This document shows positions 7,525-16,146 of a stretch of 64,000 bases of DNA, piece after piece (within the stretch, counting starts at the first letter, position 1; each line of letters starts with the position of its first letter). A program made the position numbers and the translations under genes. The stretch is taken from the NCBI RefSeq assembly GCF_009873495.1, contig NZ_CP046703.1, positions 3,576,501-3,640,500 of the forward strand, written 5' to 3'. Below the pieces are notes generated by a model. It was not told the DNA's origin and did not search any database. It saw only the letters and a program-made list of their open reading frames with translations. Source of the stretch: Nostoc sp. ATCC 53789 (GTDB taxonomy: Bacteria > Cyanobacteriota > Cyanobacteriia > Cyanobacteriales > Nostocaceae).

Positions 7525-10473
7525 ATGAAAATATTAGTTGTAGAAGATGATGAGTTAAATGCACATACACTGACCAACCTTTTAACTAACCAGAACTATG
7601 CGGTTGAAGTTGCTACTGATGGCGATGCCGCTTGGGATTTTATTCAAGCTTACGATTATGATTTAATTCTCCTGGATGTAGTTTTGCCCAAGCTGGATGG
7701 CATTAGTCTTTGTCGTAAAATTCGGTCTAATGGTCTGCAAATGCCGATATTGTTGATGACAGGGCGCGATAGTAGTCATGAGAAAGCGATCGGCTTAGAT
7801 GCAGGTGCAGACGATTATTTAGTTAAACCTTTTGATATAGAAGAGTTAGTTGCTCGTGTGAGGGCGCTGTTGCGTCGCCCAGCCGTAACCTCGCAACCTG
7901 TTCTGGTGTCTGGAAAGTTGCGGCTAGACCCTAGTAGCTGTGAAGCGATTTATGCTGGAAATCTGCTCCCGCTTACCCCAAAAGAGTTTGCTCTGTTAGA
8001 ACTATTCTTGCGAAATAGTCGTCGGGTGTTTAGCTGTGGCATGATTTTAGAACATCTTTGGTCTTATGAAGATACTCCCCAAGAAGAAGCTGTTCGCACT
8101 CATATCAAAGGGTTACGACACAAACTTAAAGCTGTAGGAGCGCCCGGTGATTTGGTTGAAACAGTTTATGGTATTGGCTATCGTCTGAAACCACTGGAAG
8201 AGGATAAGCACGGGGATACAGGGGCAGAGGGGCAGGGGAGTAGGGGAGCAGAGGGGCAGGGGAGCAGGGGAGCAGAGGAGCAGGGGAGCAGAGGGGAAGT
8301 AGATAGGGTAAAATCGCCGGTACCCAATCTCAAATCACAGCAGCAAGCGCTAATGGCAGTTGCAGAAATTTGGCAACGATTTCAAGGGCGGGTGGAGCAG
8401 CAGGTGAGGGTGCTAGAGCAAGCGATCGCAACTTTAAATCAAAATAATAGTTTAAATCCCGAATTACTCTCCCTTGCAACCAAAGAAGCCCATACCTTGG
8501 CAGGGTCTTTAGGGACTTTTGGCTTGCCTCTTGGCTCAAAATTGGCCCGCAATATCGAACTGCTGCTGAGTTCTGGTCAAACCTTGAGTAAATCTGAGAT
8601 TGGCAACCTCCAAAGTTGGGTAAATTTATTGCGTCGAGAAATAGAGGGAAACGATGCAGGGGCAATATCTGTATCACCAATCCCGCAATTAGAAACAGTG
8701 ACGCAACCACTGCAAAATCATTCCGATGCAGAAACTAAAATATTGGTTGTGGACGACGATCCGCAAATTCAGGCATTGTTGCAAACCTTACTTAGCCCTT
8801 GGGGACTCAGAGCGATCGCTCTTGAAAATCCGCTTCAGTTTTGGGAAACTTTAGAAGTAGTTGCCCCAGATATGCTGATTTTAGATGTGGAATTGCCTTA
8901 TATCAATGGGATAGAGCTTTGTCGATTGGTACGCAACGATTCACACTGGAGTGAGTTACCCATCTTATTCCTCACTGTTCATAGCGATGCCGAGATGGTA
9001 AATCAGGTGTTTAGCGTTGGTGCTGATGACTTTGTAAGCAAGCCCATTGTCGGGCCAGAACTTGTAACTCGGATCGTCAATCGCTTAGAACGAATGAAAT
9101 TACGGCAGCGTGTGACGCAGGGGGGTAGAGGGGCAGGGGGGCAGGGGAGCAGAGGGGCAGGGGAGCAGGGGAGCAGAGGGGCAGGGGGAGCAGGGGAAGC
9201 AGGGGGAGTAAATTTATCCTCATCTTTGCCATCTTCCTCTCACCAAGCTATCAATGAATTAGAGTTGAGGGTAGCAGAACGAACCGCCGAGTTAATAAGT
9301 GTGAATCAGCAGTTGCAGTCACAACTTGATGAACGTCAGCGAACGCAGGAAGAATTACGGTTTTCTCAAGCCCGATTTGCCCGAATTTTAGATATTGCTG
9401 ATGATGCAATTATTTCTATCAACGGGTTTCACAATATCACCTTGTTTAATCAAGGAGCAGAGAAGATTTTTGGCTACTCTGCCCAGGAAGTGATTGGCCA
9501 AGGTCTTGATTTACTCTTACCGCAGCGCTTTTTCCAAGCACATCGTCAACACGTAGCTGACTTTGGGCAATCTCCCAATGTTGCCCGGCGGATGGGAGAA
9601 CGGCGTGAAATTTATGGTCGCCGAAAGGATGGAAGTGAGTTTCCAGCAGAAGCTTCTATCTCTAAAATAGATATGGGTAATGAAATATTTTATACGGTCA
9701 TCTTACGAGATGTCACAGAGCGCAAGCAAATCGAACGGATGAAGGATGAGTTTGTCTCTGTTGTGAGTCATGAACTCCGCACACCTTTAACTTCGATTTA
9801 CGGCTCTCTCGGAATGCTAGCCAGTGGTTTGCTGCCGACAGACTCAGAGCAGGGAAAACGTCTGTTGCAAATTGCTGCTGATAGCACCGAACGCCTAGTA
9901 CGTTTAATCAACGACATCCTAGACATTGAGCGGATTGAGTCGGGTAAGGCGAAAATGGAATCAGAAATCTGCAATATCGTTGATTTGATTACTCAAACGG
10001 TAAATGTCATCCAGCCTTTGGCTGACAAAGCCGGAGTGACACTATCCATTTCTGCTCTATCCGCTCAAGTATTGGCAGATTGCGATCGCATTGTCCAAAC
10101 CTTAACTAACCTACTGAGTAACGCCATTAAATTTTCATCTGCTGGATCTACGGTTTGGTTGGGGGTGCAACAAGAAGGCGATGAAGTTTTGTTGACAGTC
10201 AAAGACACCGGACGCGGCATCCCAACTGACAAACTTGAGAGTATATTTGAGCGCTTTCAACAAGTTGACTCTTCAGATTCGCGTAACCATGATGGTACTG
10301 GTTTAGGTTTGGCAATTTGTAAAAGCATTATGCAACAGCACGGCGGACGCATCTGGGCTGAAAGTACATTGGGGGAAGGTAGCACTTTTTACGTAGCTCT
10401 GCCGTTGTTTGGGACTTTACGACCCGTGAAGCGTAAAGCCCCCGTCATTCATGCGGGGGATATAAGCGAATAG
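7525..10473 (+). CDS. Hybrid OmpR-type regulator / Hpt / sensor histidine kinase
   Basis: A 982-residue multi-step phosphorelay protein. Start chosen at ATG 7525 (MKILVVEDD), since an upstream TTG would only add a non-conserved tail. Order: receiver 1 (phospho-Asp51 in LLDVVLP), OmpR-type winged helix (about 125-225), low-complexity repeat linker (231-258), Hpt-like domain (His323 in AHTLAGS), receiver 2 (Asp454 in LDVELP), second repeat linker (532-562), coil, PAS (about 612-730), HisKA with His749 (SHELRTPL) and HATPase (TGRGIP, GTGLGL). A DNA-binding domain fused to a kinase suggests a one-protein relay that may act on DNA directly (inference). The last dozen or so codons lie inside the left end of an IS element, so the C-terminal tail is IS-derived. 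The receiver gene at 11950 was probably its original downstream neighbour. Confidence 0.9.
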   Translation: MKILVVEDDELNAHTLTNLLTNQNYAVEVATDGDAAWDFIQAYDYDLILLDVVLPKLDGISLCRKIRSNGLQMPILLMTGRDSSHEKAIGLDAGADDYLVKPFDIEELVARVRALLRRPAVTSQPVLVSGKLRLDPSSCEAIYAGNLLPLTPKEFALLELFLRNSRRVFSCGMILEHLWSYEDTPQEEAVRTHIKGLRHKLKAVGAPGDLVETVYGIGYRLKPLEEDKHGDTGAEGQGSRGAEGQGSRGAEEQGSRGEVDRVKSPVPNLKSQQQALMAVAEIWQRFQGRVEQQVRVLEQAIATLNQNNSLNPELLSLATKEAHTLAGSLGTFGLPLGSKLARNIELLLSSGQTLSKSEIGNLQSWVNLLRREIEGNDAGAISVSPIPQLETVTQPLQNHSDAETKILVVDDDPQIQALLQTLLSPWGLRAIALENPLQFWETLEVVAPDMLILDVELPYINGIELCRLVRNDSHWSELPILFLTVHSDAEMVNQVFSVGADDFVSKPIVGPELVTRIVNRLERMKLRQRVTQGGRGAGGQGSRGAGEQGSRGAGGAGEAGGVNLSSSLPSSSHQAINELELRVAERTAELISVNQQLQSQLDERQRTQEELRFSQARFARILDIADDAIISINGFHNITLFNQGAEKIFGYSAQEVIGQGLDLLLPQRFFQAHRQHVADFGQSPNVARRMGERREIYGRRKDGSEFPAEASISKIDMGNEIFYTVILRDVTERKQIERMKDEFVSVVSHELRTPLTSIYGSLGMLASGLLPTDSEQGKRLLQIAADSTERLVRLINDILDIERIESGKAKMESEICNIVDLITQTVNVIQPLADKAGVTLSISALSAQVLADCDRIVQTLTNLLSNAIKFSSAGSTVWLGVQQEGDEVLLTVKDTGRGIPTDKLESIFERFQQVDSSDSRNHDGTGLGLAICKSIMQQHGGRIWAESTLGEGSTFYVALPLFGTLRPVKRKAPVIHAGDISE
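8217..8300 (+). repeat. G-rich tandem repeat inside kinase gene (copy 1)
   Basis: Units of GGGGCAGGGGAGCAG and GGGGAGCAGAGG are repeated in tandem and translated as Gln-Gly-Ser-Arg-Gly-Ala units. The same unit occurs at 9118-9206 in this gene and at 35593-35645 in recJ. Its length keeps the frame open. Confidence 0.85.
9118..9206 (+). repeat. G-rich tandem repeat inside kinase gene (copy 2)
   Basis: A second tract of GGGGCAGGGG/GGGAGCAGAG units lies between receiver 2 and the PAS-preceding coil of the hybrid kinase, translated as a Gly/Ala/Gln/Ser/Arg linker. It sits at an interdomain border, where an insertion would be tolerated. Confidence 0.85.
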
Positions 10474-11800
10474 CTGAATTTATTCAGCCGTCAAGAAAAG
10501 ATACAAGATTTTCAACATCTCTAATATCTTATACCAGTCGTGATAGTATAAGACAGGAGGTAAAGAGATGCTAGTTTTTGAGTTCAAAGCTTATGGAAAG
10601 TCAGCGCAACTAGTCGCAATAGATGATGCAATTCGGACTGCAAAGTTCATCCGTAATAGTTGTATTCGGCTATGGATGGACGTTAAAGGCACAGGTAAAA
10701 ACGACTTGCAAAAATATTGTGCTGTACTTGCAGCTAATTTTCCCTTTGCTAATGAACTTAATTCAATGGCTAGACAGGCTAGTGCTGAAAGGGCATGGTC
10801 TTCTATCTCTCGGTTTTATGAAAACTGCAAGAAAGGTATTCCAGGTTTAAAGGGGTATCCCCAGTTCCAAAAAGATTGTCGCTCTGTTGAGTACAAATCA
10901 TCAGGATGGAAGCTTGCAGATAATCGTAAATCAATAACTTTCACTGACAAAAAAGGTATTGGAAAGTTAAAACTCAAAGGTACTCGTGATTTGCACTTCT
11001 ACCAAATTAACCAGATTAAACGGGTGAGATTGGTAAAACGCGCAGATGGCGTATATGCTCAATTTTGCATTGATGTAGAACGTTCTGAAAACATAGAACC
11101 AACTGGTAACACAGTTGGTTTAGACGTTGGACTTAAGGAATACTACACCGATTCAGATGGAACAATGGTTGAAAACCCAAAGTTTCTGCTAAGGAGTGAA
11201 AAAGTTCTCAAGCGTTCACAACGTCGAGTCTCCAGAAAAGTAAAAGGTTCAAAAAATAGAGGCAAGGCAAGACAGATTTTAGGCAAACGCCACCTCAAAA
11301 TAAGTAGGCAACGTAAAGACCATGCTGTGAAGTTAGCACGGTGCGTAGTTCAGTCTAACGACTTGATAGCCTATGAAAATTTGAGTATTAAAAACATGGT
11401 GAAAAATCACTGTTTAGCCAAGTCTATTAATGACGCATCTTGGTATCAGTTTCGTGTCTGGATTGAGTACTTTGGAAAGGTATTTAAACGTGTCACGGTT
11501 GCGGTTAATCCGCAATATACAAGCCTTGAATGCTCTAGCTGCGGTGAAGTTGTCAAGAAAACACTATCTACTAGAACGCACGTTTGTAGGTGTGGTTGTG
11601 TGATGGATCGTGATGAAAATGCAGCTAGAAATATCCTTAGTCGAGGATTGGGTACGGTAGGGCATATCGGAACCTCTGCGCTAGACGCAGGCAACGCTTG
11701 CGGAGATGAAACCTCTACTCTTGTTGGTGAAAACCTGCAAGAGCAAGTTATGTCTTAGATTCAAGAATCCCCGTCGATTTATCGCGGGGAGTGTCAAAAA
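10431..11800 (+). mobile_element. IS200/IS605-family (IS1341-type) element with tnpB only
   Basis: Both ends carry the subterminal hairpins typical of this family. At the left, CCCCCG/CGGGGG (10439-10444 / 10454-10459) has a bulged T and a CAT/ATG extension. At the right, CCCCG/CGGGG (11769-11773 / 11785-11789) has a bulged T and a CGA/TCG extension with a TTTA loop. A single tnpB lies between them and no tnpA is present, so movement would need TnpA in trans. The exact borders are uncertain by about 10 bases; TTTAC at 10416-10420 just left of the element is a possible target site. The 3' end of tnpB plus the right end is where the guide (omega) RNA of TnpB is normally encoded. Confidence 0.8.
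10568..11758 (+). CDS. tnpB: RNA-guided endonuclease TnpB (OrfB)
   Basis: A 396-residue TnpB. RuvC-like catalytic residues are all visible: Asp186 in GLDVGLKEY, Glu270 in IAYENLSIKNM, and the DRDENAARNIL motif at 347-357. A zinc finger lies between the last two (CSSCG ... CRCG). TnpB proteins are RNA-guided DNA nucleases that use an omega RNA from the right end of the element; they are related to Cas12. The gene has a strong ribosome site (AGGAGG, 7 bases before ATG 10568). The protein looks intact and full length, so the nuclease is probably functional even though tnpA is absent. Confidence 0.92.
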   Translation: MLVFEFKAYGKSAQLVAIDDAIRTAKFIRNSCIRLWMDVKGTGKNDLQKYCAVLAANFPFANELNSMARQASAERAWSSISRFYENCKKGIPGLKGYPQFQKDCRSVEYKSSGWKLADNRKSITFTDKKGIGKLKLKGTRDLHFYQINQIKRVRLVKRADGVYAQFCIDVERSENIEPTGNTVGLDVGLKEYYTDSDGTMVENPKFLLRSEKVLKRSQRRVSRKVKGSKNRGKARQILGKRHLKISRQRKDHAVKLARCVVQSNDLIAYENLSIKNMVKNHCLAKSINDASWYQFRVWIEYFGKVFKRVTVAVNPQYTSLECSSCGEVVKKTLSTRTHVCRCGCVMDRDENAARNILSRGLGTVGHIGTSALDAGNACGDETSTLVGENLQEQVMS

Positions 11801-11949
11801 ACTCTTCCAATATCCCTGTAATTTATCGAACAGAATTCAAGAGTCAGGAGTCAGAATTCAGAATGAATTCTGTACGACTGGCGGATGAATAATCGGCGTT
11901 TTTGCACCCTCACCAAATTGAAAATTTGGTGGGCAACAAGAGGATAGCA

Positions 11950-12339
11950 ATGATGACAAAAAAGCAAATTCTAGTGATTGATAACGAGCAGTATATTCAA
12001 GAAGTTGCCAAGATTTGCTTGGAAACGGTTGCAGGCTGGAAAGTTGAAACAGCGAGTTCAGGTGAAGAGGGGATAATGAAAGCTGAGACTTACCAACCAG
12101 ATGCGATTTTACTAGATGTAATGATGCCAGAGATGGATGGGATTGCCACTTTTGAAAAGTTACAAGCTAATCCGGTAACTAAAAAGATTCCCGTAATTTT
12201 GTTAACTGCCAAAATCCAGGCTTCCGATCGCCGTCGTTATAATCAGATGGGAATGATTGGTGCGATCGCTAAACCATTCAATCCGCTAGAATTAGCTGCT
12301 GAAGTAGCCTTAGCACTGGGTTGGAGTCTGGAAAAGTAA
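11950..12339 (+). CDS. Single-domain response regulator
   Basis: A 129-residue receiver with no output domain: acidic pair in LVIDNEQ, phospho-Asp in ILLDVMMPEMDG, Thr in ILLTAK and Lys in AIAKPF. Start chosen at ATG 11950 because AAGAGGA lies just upstream; an earlier in-frame ATG at 11902 has no ribosome site. It probably takes phosphate from the hybrid kinase that ends at 10473, from which it is now separated by the IS element. Output would be by protein-protein contact or onward phosphotransfer (inference). Confidence 0.88.
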   Translation: MMTKKQILVIDNEQYIQEVAKICLETVAGWKVETASSGEEGIMKAETYQPDAILLDVMMPEMDGIATFEKLQANPVTKKIPVILLTAKIQASDRRRYNQMGMIGAIAKPFNPLELAAEVALALGWSLEK

Positions 12340-12393
12340 GCTGAAGTGAAAACGGTAGAATGCGCCCAAATAACTAACTGATGCTGCGTTAAC

Positions 12394-13869
12394 TCAACCT
12401 GATTGCCGCCAATCTGTCGGTGCTTCTATATAATCAGGTAGGCGAGTGGTGCGATCGCCAAGTGCCTTTCTAATCTGATGCAACTCTAAGTTTTTAGCCC
12501 CTGTTAAAATTGTCCCTTCCAGTTTCACATCACTGAGGTCAGCTTCTAAAAAGTTAGCTCCCATCAGGTTTGCCTGAGTCAGGTTAGCTTGATAAAAGGT
12601 TGCTCTATGCAGGTTCGCTCCAATCAGGTTTGCCTGATGCAGGTCAGCTTCCGTTAAACTGGCTTCTGAGAGATTGGCAAAATAGACTTCTGTTTGGTGG
12701 AGTTTGGCTGCATTCAAGTTAGCCCCTGAAAGATTAGCTCCATTCAGGTTAGCCCCTGAAAGGTTAGCACCAATCAAACCCGTTAGATTTAGGTTGGCTT
12801 TACCTAGTTTTGCACCTTGCAAGTTAGCTAAAAACAGCTTTGCTCCAGATAAATTGGCGACTTTCAAAGTTGCTTGTTGCAAGTTGGCTTTATAGAGGTT
12901 TGCTCCTTGGAGATTCGCTACACGCAGACTTGCTCCAGAAAGGTTGGCTGAACGCAGGTTAGCCCCTGAGAGATTAGCACGATTAAGATTAGCCCAACAT
13001 AGGTTAGCTCCACAGAGGCTAGCTTTTAATAATTTGGTTTCATAGAGAATAGACCTAATGAGTTTAGCGCCGTTTAAGTCAGCCTCACTCAAGTCTGCTC
13101 CACGCAGGTCAGACCCACTCAGGTCAGAACCACGTAAATCTGCTTGTTGTAGGTTAACTCCTAGCAAGTCTGCTCGTCTGATGTCGATATGACGTAAATC
13201 AAGTTTCTGATCTTTTGGGTCTTCTAGTGAATTACGCCTGCCGATAACAGTTAGGGCTGCTTGAATATCAGTGCGGATTGTTGGAAATTCTTCATGGAGG
13301 TTTTGCTCTAACTGCTGTGTCGGACGCGGCCCACCTCTACGCCTACCTGAATAAGCATCTGGTGCATATTCAGGCTTTTGTTGCTCAACCTTCACCTGCT
13401 GAATAGGTGCATTTTCTCGCACAAAGGCAGTGAGGATTTCCATGATTGTCCAGTGTTCTTTAGGAAAATCCTGAGCAACTCTTTCTAAGGCATAAATTGC
13501 ACCTGTTCGGGTTTCAACTTTATCATGACCAAGCTGGGCAATTGCCCCCATAAAGCGTTCTGAAATCAATCTATCTTGATTGAGTTTGGCATTTTGAAGG
13601 CCAATTTCTAGGTTTTTCTCAGCTGCGATCGCATTTTTCTGCATCGCTTGGGCCCGCTTTGCTGCGTAATAGGTATTAAACATTGCCGCCGATGCCAGAA
13701 AAACTATTGCAGTAGTTGTTAAAGCTTGGTTTCTATACTGAATTTTTTCCTGAATTGACAATTCTTTAATACTGGACAAAGCAAAGAAAATTACAATCAA
13801 TGAGCAGCCAAATATAACTGTTATAGTTATCAACCAATTCAACAGAGTGTCTGTCTTTTTAGAAGACAT
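12394..13869 (-). CDS. Membrane-anchored pentapeptide repeat protein
   Basis: 491 residues. Two hydrophobic segments at about 13-33 and 48-68 anchor the N-terminus. A conserved spacer follows, with IYALERVAQDFPKEHWTIMEILTAFVREN and IRTDIQAALTVIGRR. The last half (about 225-470) is a long run of A(D/N)LxX pentapeptides (ADLRGSDLSGSDLRGADLS...), which would form a right-handed quadrilateral beta-helix. Function is unknown for this family, which is abundant in Nostoc. It shares the spacer motif with the next gene (14095-14838), so the two are tandem paralogues. Starts at ATG 13869. Confidence 0.88.
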   Translation of the reverse strand: MSSKKTDTLLNWLITITVIFGCSLIVIFFALSSIKELSIQEKIQYRNQALTTTAIVFLASAAMFNTYYAAKRAQAMQKNAIAAEKNLEIGLQNAKLNQDRLISERFMGAIAQLGHDKVETRTGAIYALERVAQDFPKEHWTIMEILTAFVRENAPIQQVKVEQQKPEYAPDAYSGRRRGGPRPTQQLEQNLHEEFPTIRTDIQAALTVIGRRNSLEDPKDQKLDLRHIDIRRADLLGVNLQQADLRGSDLSGSDLRGADLSEADLNGAKLIRSILYETKLLKASLCGANLCWANLNRANLSGANLRSANLSGASLRVANLQGANLYKANLQQATLKVANLSGAKLFLANLQGAKLGKANLNLTGLIGANLSGANLNGANLSGANLNAAKLHQTEVYFANLSEASLTEADLHQANLIGANLHRATFYQANLTQANLMGANFLEADLSDVKLEGTILTGAKNLELHQIRKALGDRTTRLPDYIEAPTDWRQSG

Positions 13870-14094
13870 GGTAAAGATTTTCCTTACAACCTAGAATTAT
13901 TACTTAGATGCTTGGAAAAAATAGTATAGCATTTAGCAGAAAATTATAATAGGTGTCAGAAGACCTCTTTAACTAAGTAATAATATCGAATATATTAGTA
14001 GATTAGGGTGAAAATAGAACAATTACTGAAAATTAGTGAAAATCCTACCCTATAAGCTTTTTAATTTTAACTTTCGCCTTACAGGACTGGTGTT

Positions 14095-14838
14095 TTACTC
14101 AGAAAATTTAGCTTCTCTAAGGTTTGCCCCATCAAGTATGGCATCATTGAGAATTGCTCCATGTAAATCAGCTAGATATAAGCTTGCACAATGCAGGTTA
14201 GCCCCTTTTAAGTTAGCTCCTTTTAGGTTTGCTGCACTAAGAATTGCCCCTTCTAAGTTAGCTAAATATAAGTTAGCACCTTCGAGGTTAGCCGCACTGA
14301 GAATTGCTCCTGCAAGATTAGCCTCTGTGAGGTTTGCCCCAGCAAGATTAGCTTGATAAAGGTTTGTCTTTTGTAGATTCGCCTTATTCAGGTTTACTCC
14401 TCTCATATCGATATAACTCAAATCAAGCTGCTCATTTTCTGGGTCTTTATTTATATCTCTTTTAGCGATAACGGTAAGGGCTGCTTGAATATCTAGACGA
14501 ATTTTTTCTAACAGATTAATTGTTACTTCTTCTTGAGGTAGATAAAGAGTATTTTTTCGGATAAAAGTAGTAAGAATGTTCATAATTATCCAGTGGTACT
14601 GTGGATGATTTTTGGCAATTTGCTCTAAATCATTAATTACAGCTAAACTGTTTTCTCTTGTGTTATTTTCTAGTTGTTCAATTGCGATTCTTAAATGCTT
14701 TTTTGGGGACTTATGTTGAGTTTGGTTAATTTTTTCTTGGAAAACCTGTATCCCCAGATATATTTTTGCTAATTGACTGTTATTGATTGATGAAATATAT
14801 TTTACAGCGTGAAAATAATTAATGATTACTGTCAACAT
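14095..14838 (-). CDS. Pentapeptide repeat protein, short paralogue
   Basis: 247 residues. The N-terminus carries LEQIAKNHPQYHWIIMNILTTFIRKN and IRLDIQAALTVIAKRD, closely matching the spacer of the larger pentapeptide protein next door. About 90 residues of pentapeptide repeats follow. The membrane anchor of the paralogue is missing and the repeat run is shorter. The start codon (14838) is only 3 bases from the divergent start of the flavoprotein gene, leaving no room for separate promoters; a more internal start is possible. Function unknown. Confidence 0.8.
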   Translation of the reverse strand: MLTVIINYFHAVKYISSINNSQLAKIYLGIQVFQEKINQTQHKSPKKHLRIAIEQLENNTRENSLAVINDLEQIAKNHPQYHWIIMNILTTFIRKNTLYLPQEEVTINLLEKIRLDIQAALTVIAKRDINKDPENEQLDLSYIDMRGVNLNKANLQKTNLYQANLAGANLTEANLAGAILSAANLEGANLYLANLEGAILSAANLKGANLKGANLHCASLYLADLHGAILNDAILDGANLREAKFSE

Positions 14839-14841
14839 ACT

Positions 14842-16023
14842 ATGCTTAAAAACTTAGTGCTAATTGGTGGCGGTCACAGCCATGCAATTGCCCTGAAAAT
14901 GTTTGGAATAAAGCCGTTACCCGGAGTGCATTTGACGTTGATTACTGCAAATCAAAAGACAGCCTACTCTGGAATGTTACCAGGACACATTGCTGGATTT
15001 TACACCCATGATGAATGTCATATTGATTTGAAACCATTGGCTAACTTTGCTCAAGCAAATTTGTATATTGACAGAGTAGTTGCCCTAGACTTGGAAAACA
15101 ACAAAGTTCTCTGTGCTAACGGATTGGCGGTAGATTTTGATGTGCTGTCTATTGATATTGGCAGCACTCCGGCCAGAGTGTCTGTATCAGGAGCAGCAGA
15201 ATATACGATCGCAGCTAAACCAGTATCTCAGCTATTGAAACATTGGTATGAACTAATTGCCTCTGTAGGTAAAAATCCTCAAGAACCAATTCGTATTGCG
15301 ATCGCAGGTGGAGGTGCTGGCGGTGTAGAATTGGCGTTTGCGATGCAATCTCATTTACATCAGATTTTCCATCAAAATCAACAACCAATTCAAAATCTGG
15401 AAATTCATTTATTTCAGCGTAACATACAACTGATGCCCAATTATCATCAATCAGTACGGCATCAACTTCAGCAAATTCTCACCGAGCGAGGTATTAAGCT
15501 ACATCTTGGAGAAAATGTGTGTAATATCGCACCTAAAAACTCCAAGGAAACTAGAGAAATATTTGAGATTAAGTGCGACTCTGGTTTGAGAGTAGAGTGT
15601 AATAAAATTTTTTGGGTGACACAAGCTTCAGCACCCGAATGGTTAAAAATTGCGGGACTAGGAACTGATGAGCAAGGTTTTATTCTGGTAGAAGACACGT
15701 TACAATCTCAAACGCACCCGCAGGTATTTGCATCTGGTGACATCGCCACAATGGTAAATTATCCGCGTCCAAAAGCTGGGGTATTTGCTGTTAGACAAGG
15801 TAAACCTTTATTTAATAATTTGCAGCGAATTATATTAGGTAAGTCACTCAAACCCTATAAGCCGCAGAAACAATATTTAAGTCTAATTGGTACAGGAGAT
15901 GGAAGAGCGCTCGCAACTAAAGGCATCTTTACTTTACCACCTCATAAACTCTTGTGGCATTACAAAGATTGTATTGACCGCCGTTTCATGGAACGCTTTT
16001 ACTTTGAAGAAATAAGAGAATAG
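14842..16023 (+). CDS. FAD/NAD(P)-dependent oxidoreductase, SelD-type N-terminal module
   Basis: 393 residues; start chosen at ATG 14842 (MLKNLVLIGGGHSHAIAL), giving the dinucleotide-binding GGGHSH right at the N-terminus. A second nucleotide-binding site follows (AIAGGGAGGVELAF), then the FAD-contacting VFASGDIATM. The sequence looks like the NDH-2-like flavoprotein domain that cyanobacteria usually carry fused in front of selenophosphate synthetase (SelD). Here the gene stops right after CIDRRFMERFYFEEIRE, where the SelD domain would begin, and a G-rich repeat follows at once. It is therefore either a natural stand-alone oxidoreductase or a truncated fusion. No SelD domain was found in the window. 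Confidence 0.75.
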   Translation: MLKNLVLIGGGHSHAIALKMFGIKPLPGVHLTLITANQKTAYSGMLPGHIAGFYTHDECHIDLKPLANFAQANLYIDRVVALDLENNKVLCANGLAVDFDVLSIDIGSTPARVSVSGAAEYTIAAKPVSQLLKHWYELIASVGKNPQEPIRIAIAGGGAGGVELAFAMQSHLHQIFHQNQQPIQNLEIHLFQRNIQLMPNYHQSVRHQLQQILTERGIKLHLGENVCNIAPKNSKETREIFEIKCDSGLRVECNKIFWVTQASAPEWLKIAGLGTDEQGFILVEDTLQSQTHPQVFASGDIATMVNYPRPKAGVFAVRQGKPLFNNLQRIILGKSLKPYKPQKQYLSLIGTGDGRALATKGIFTLPPHKLLWHYKDCIDRRFMERFYFEEIRE

Positions 16024-16140
16024 GGACTGGGGAAGAGGCAGGGGGACAAGGGGACAAGGGGACAAGAAATGAGAACTTGAAACAAGTCTTTCCCCTTGTC
16101 CCCAATTCTCCTTGTCCCCAAGTCCTCTTCCCAATTCCCA
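16024..16140. repeat. Inverted G-rich/C-rich repeat between convergent genes
   Basis: The left half (ACTGGGGAAGAGGC, then GGGGACAAGG units) is the inverted copy of the right half (CCTTGTCCCC units, then AAGTCCTCTTCCC). It sits between the convergent flavoprotein and TPR genes and can fold into a long hairpin, so it could act as a bidirectional terminator. Confidence 0.6.
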
Positions 16141-16146
16141 ATCCCT

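Noticed and set aside
14036..14356. Plus-strand frame with repeated LAPFRLAPSK-type words
   Set aside because: It is the antisense reading of the pentapeptide repeats, which gives periodic codons on both strands; the same holds for 12704-12895.
16029..16130. Possible CRISPR-like tandem repeat
   Set aside because: Units are short, G-rich and arranged as an inverted pair without unique spacers; no cas genes nearby.
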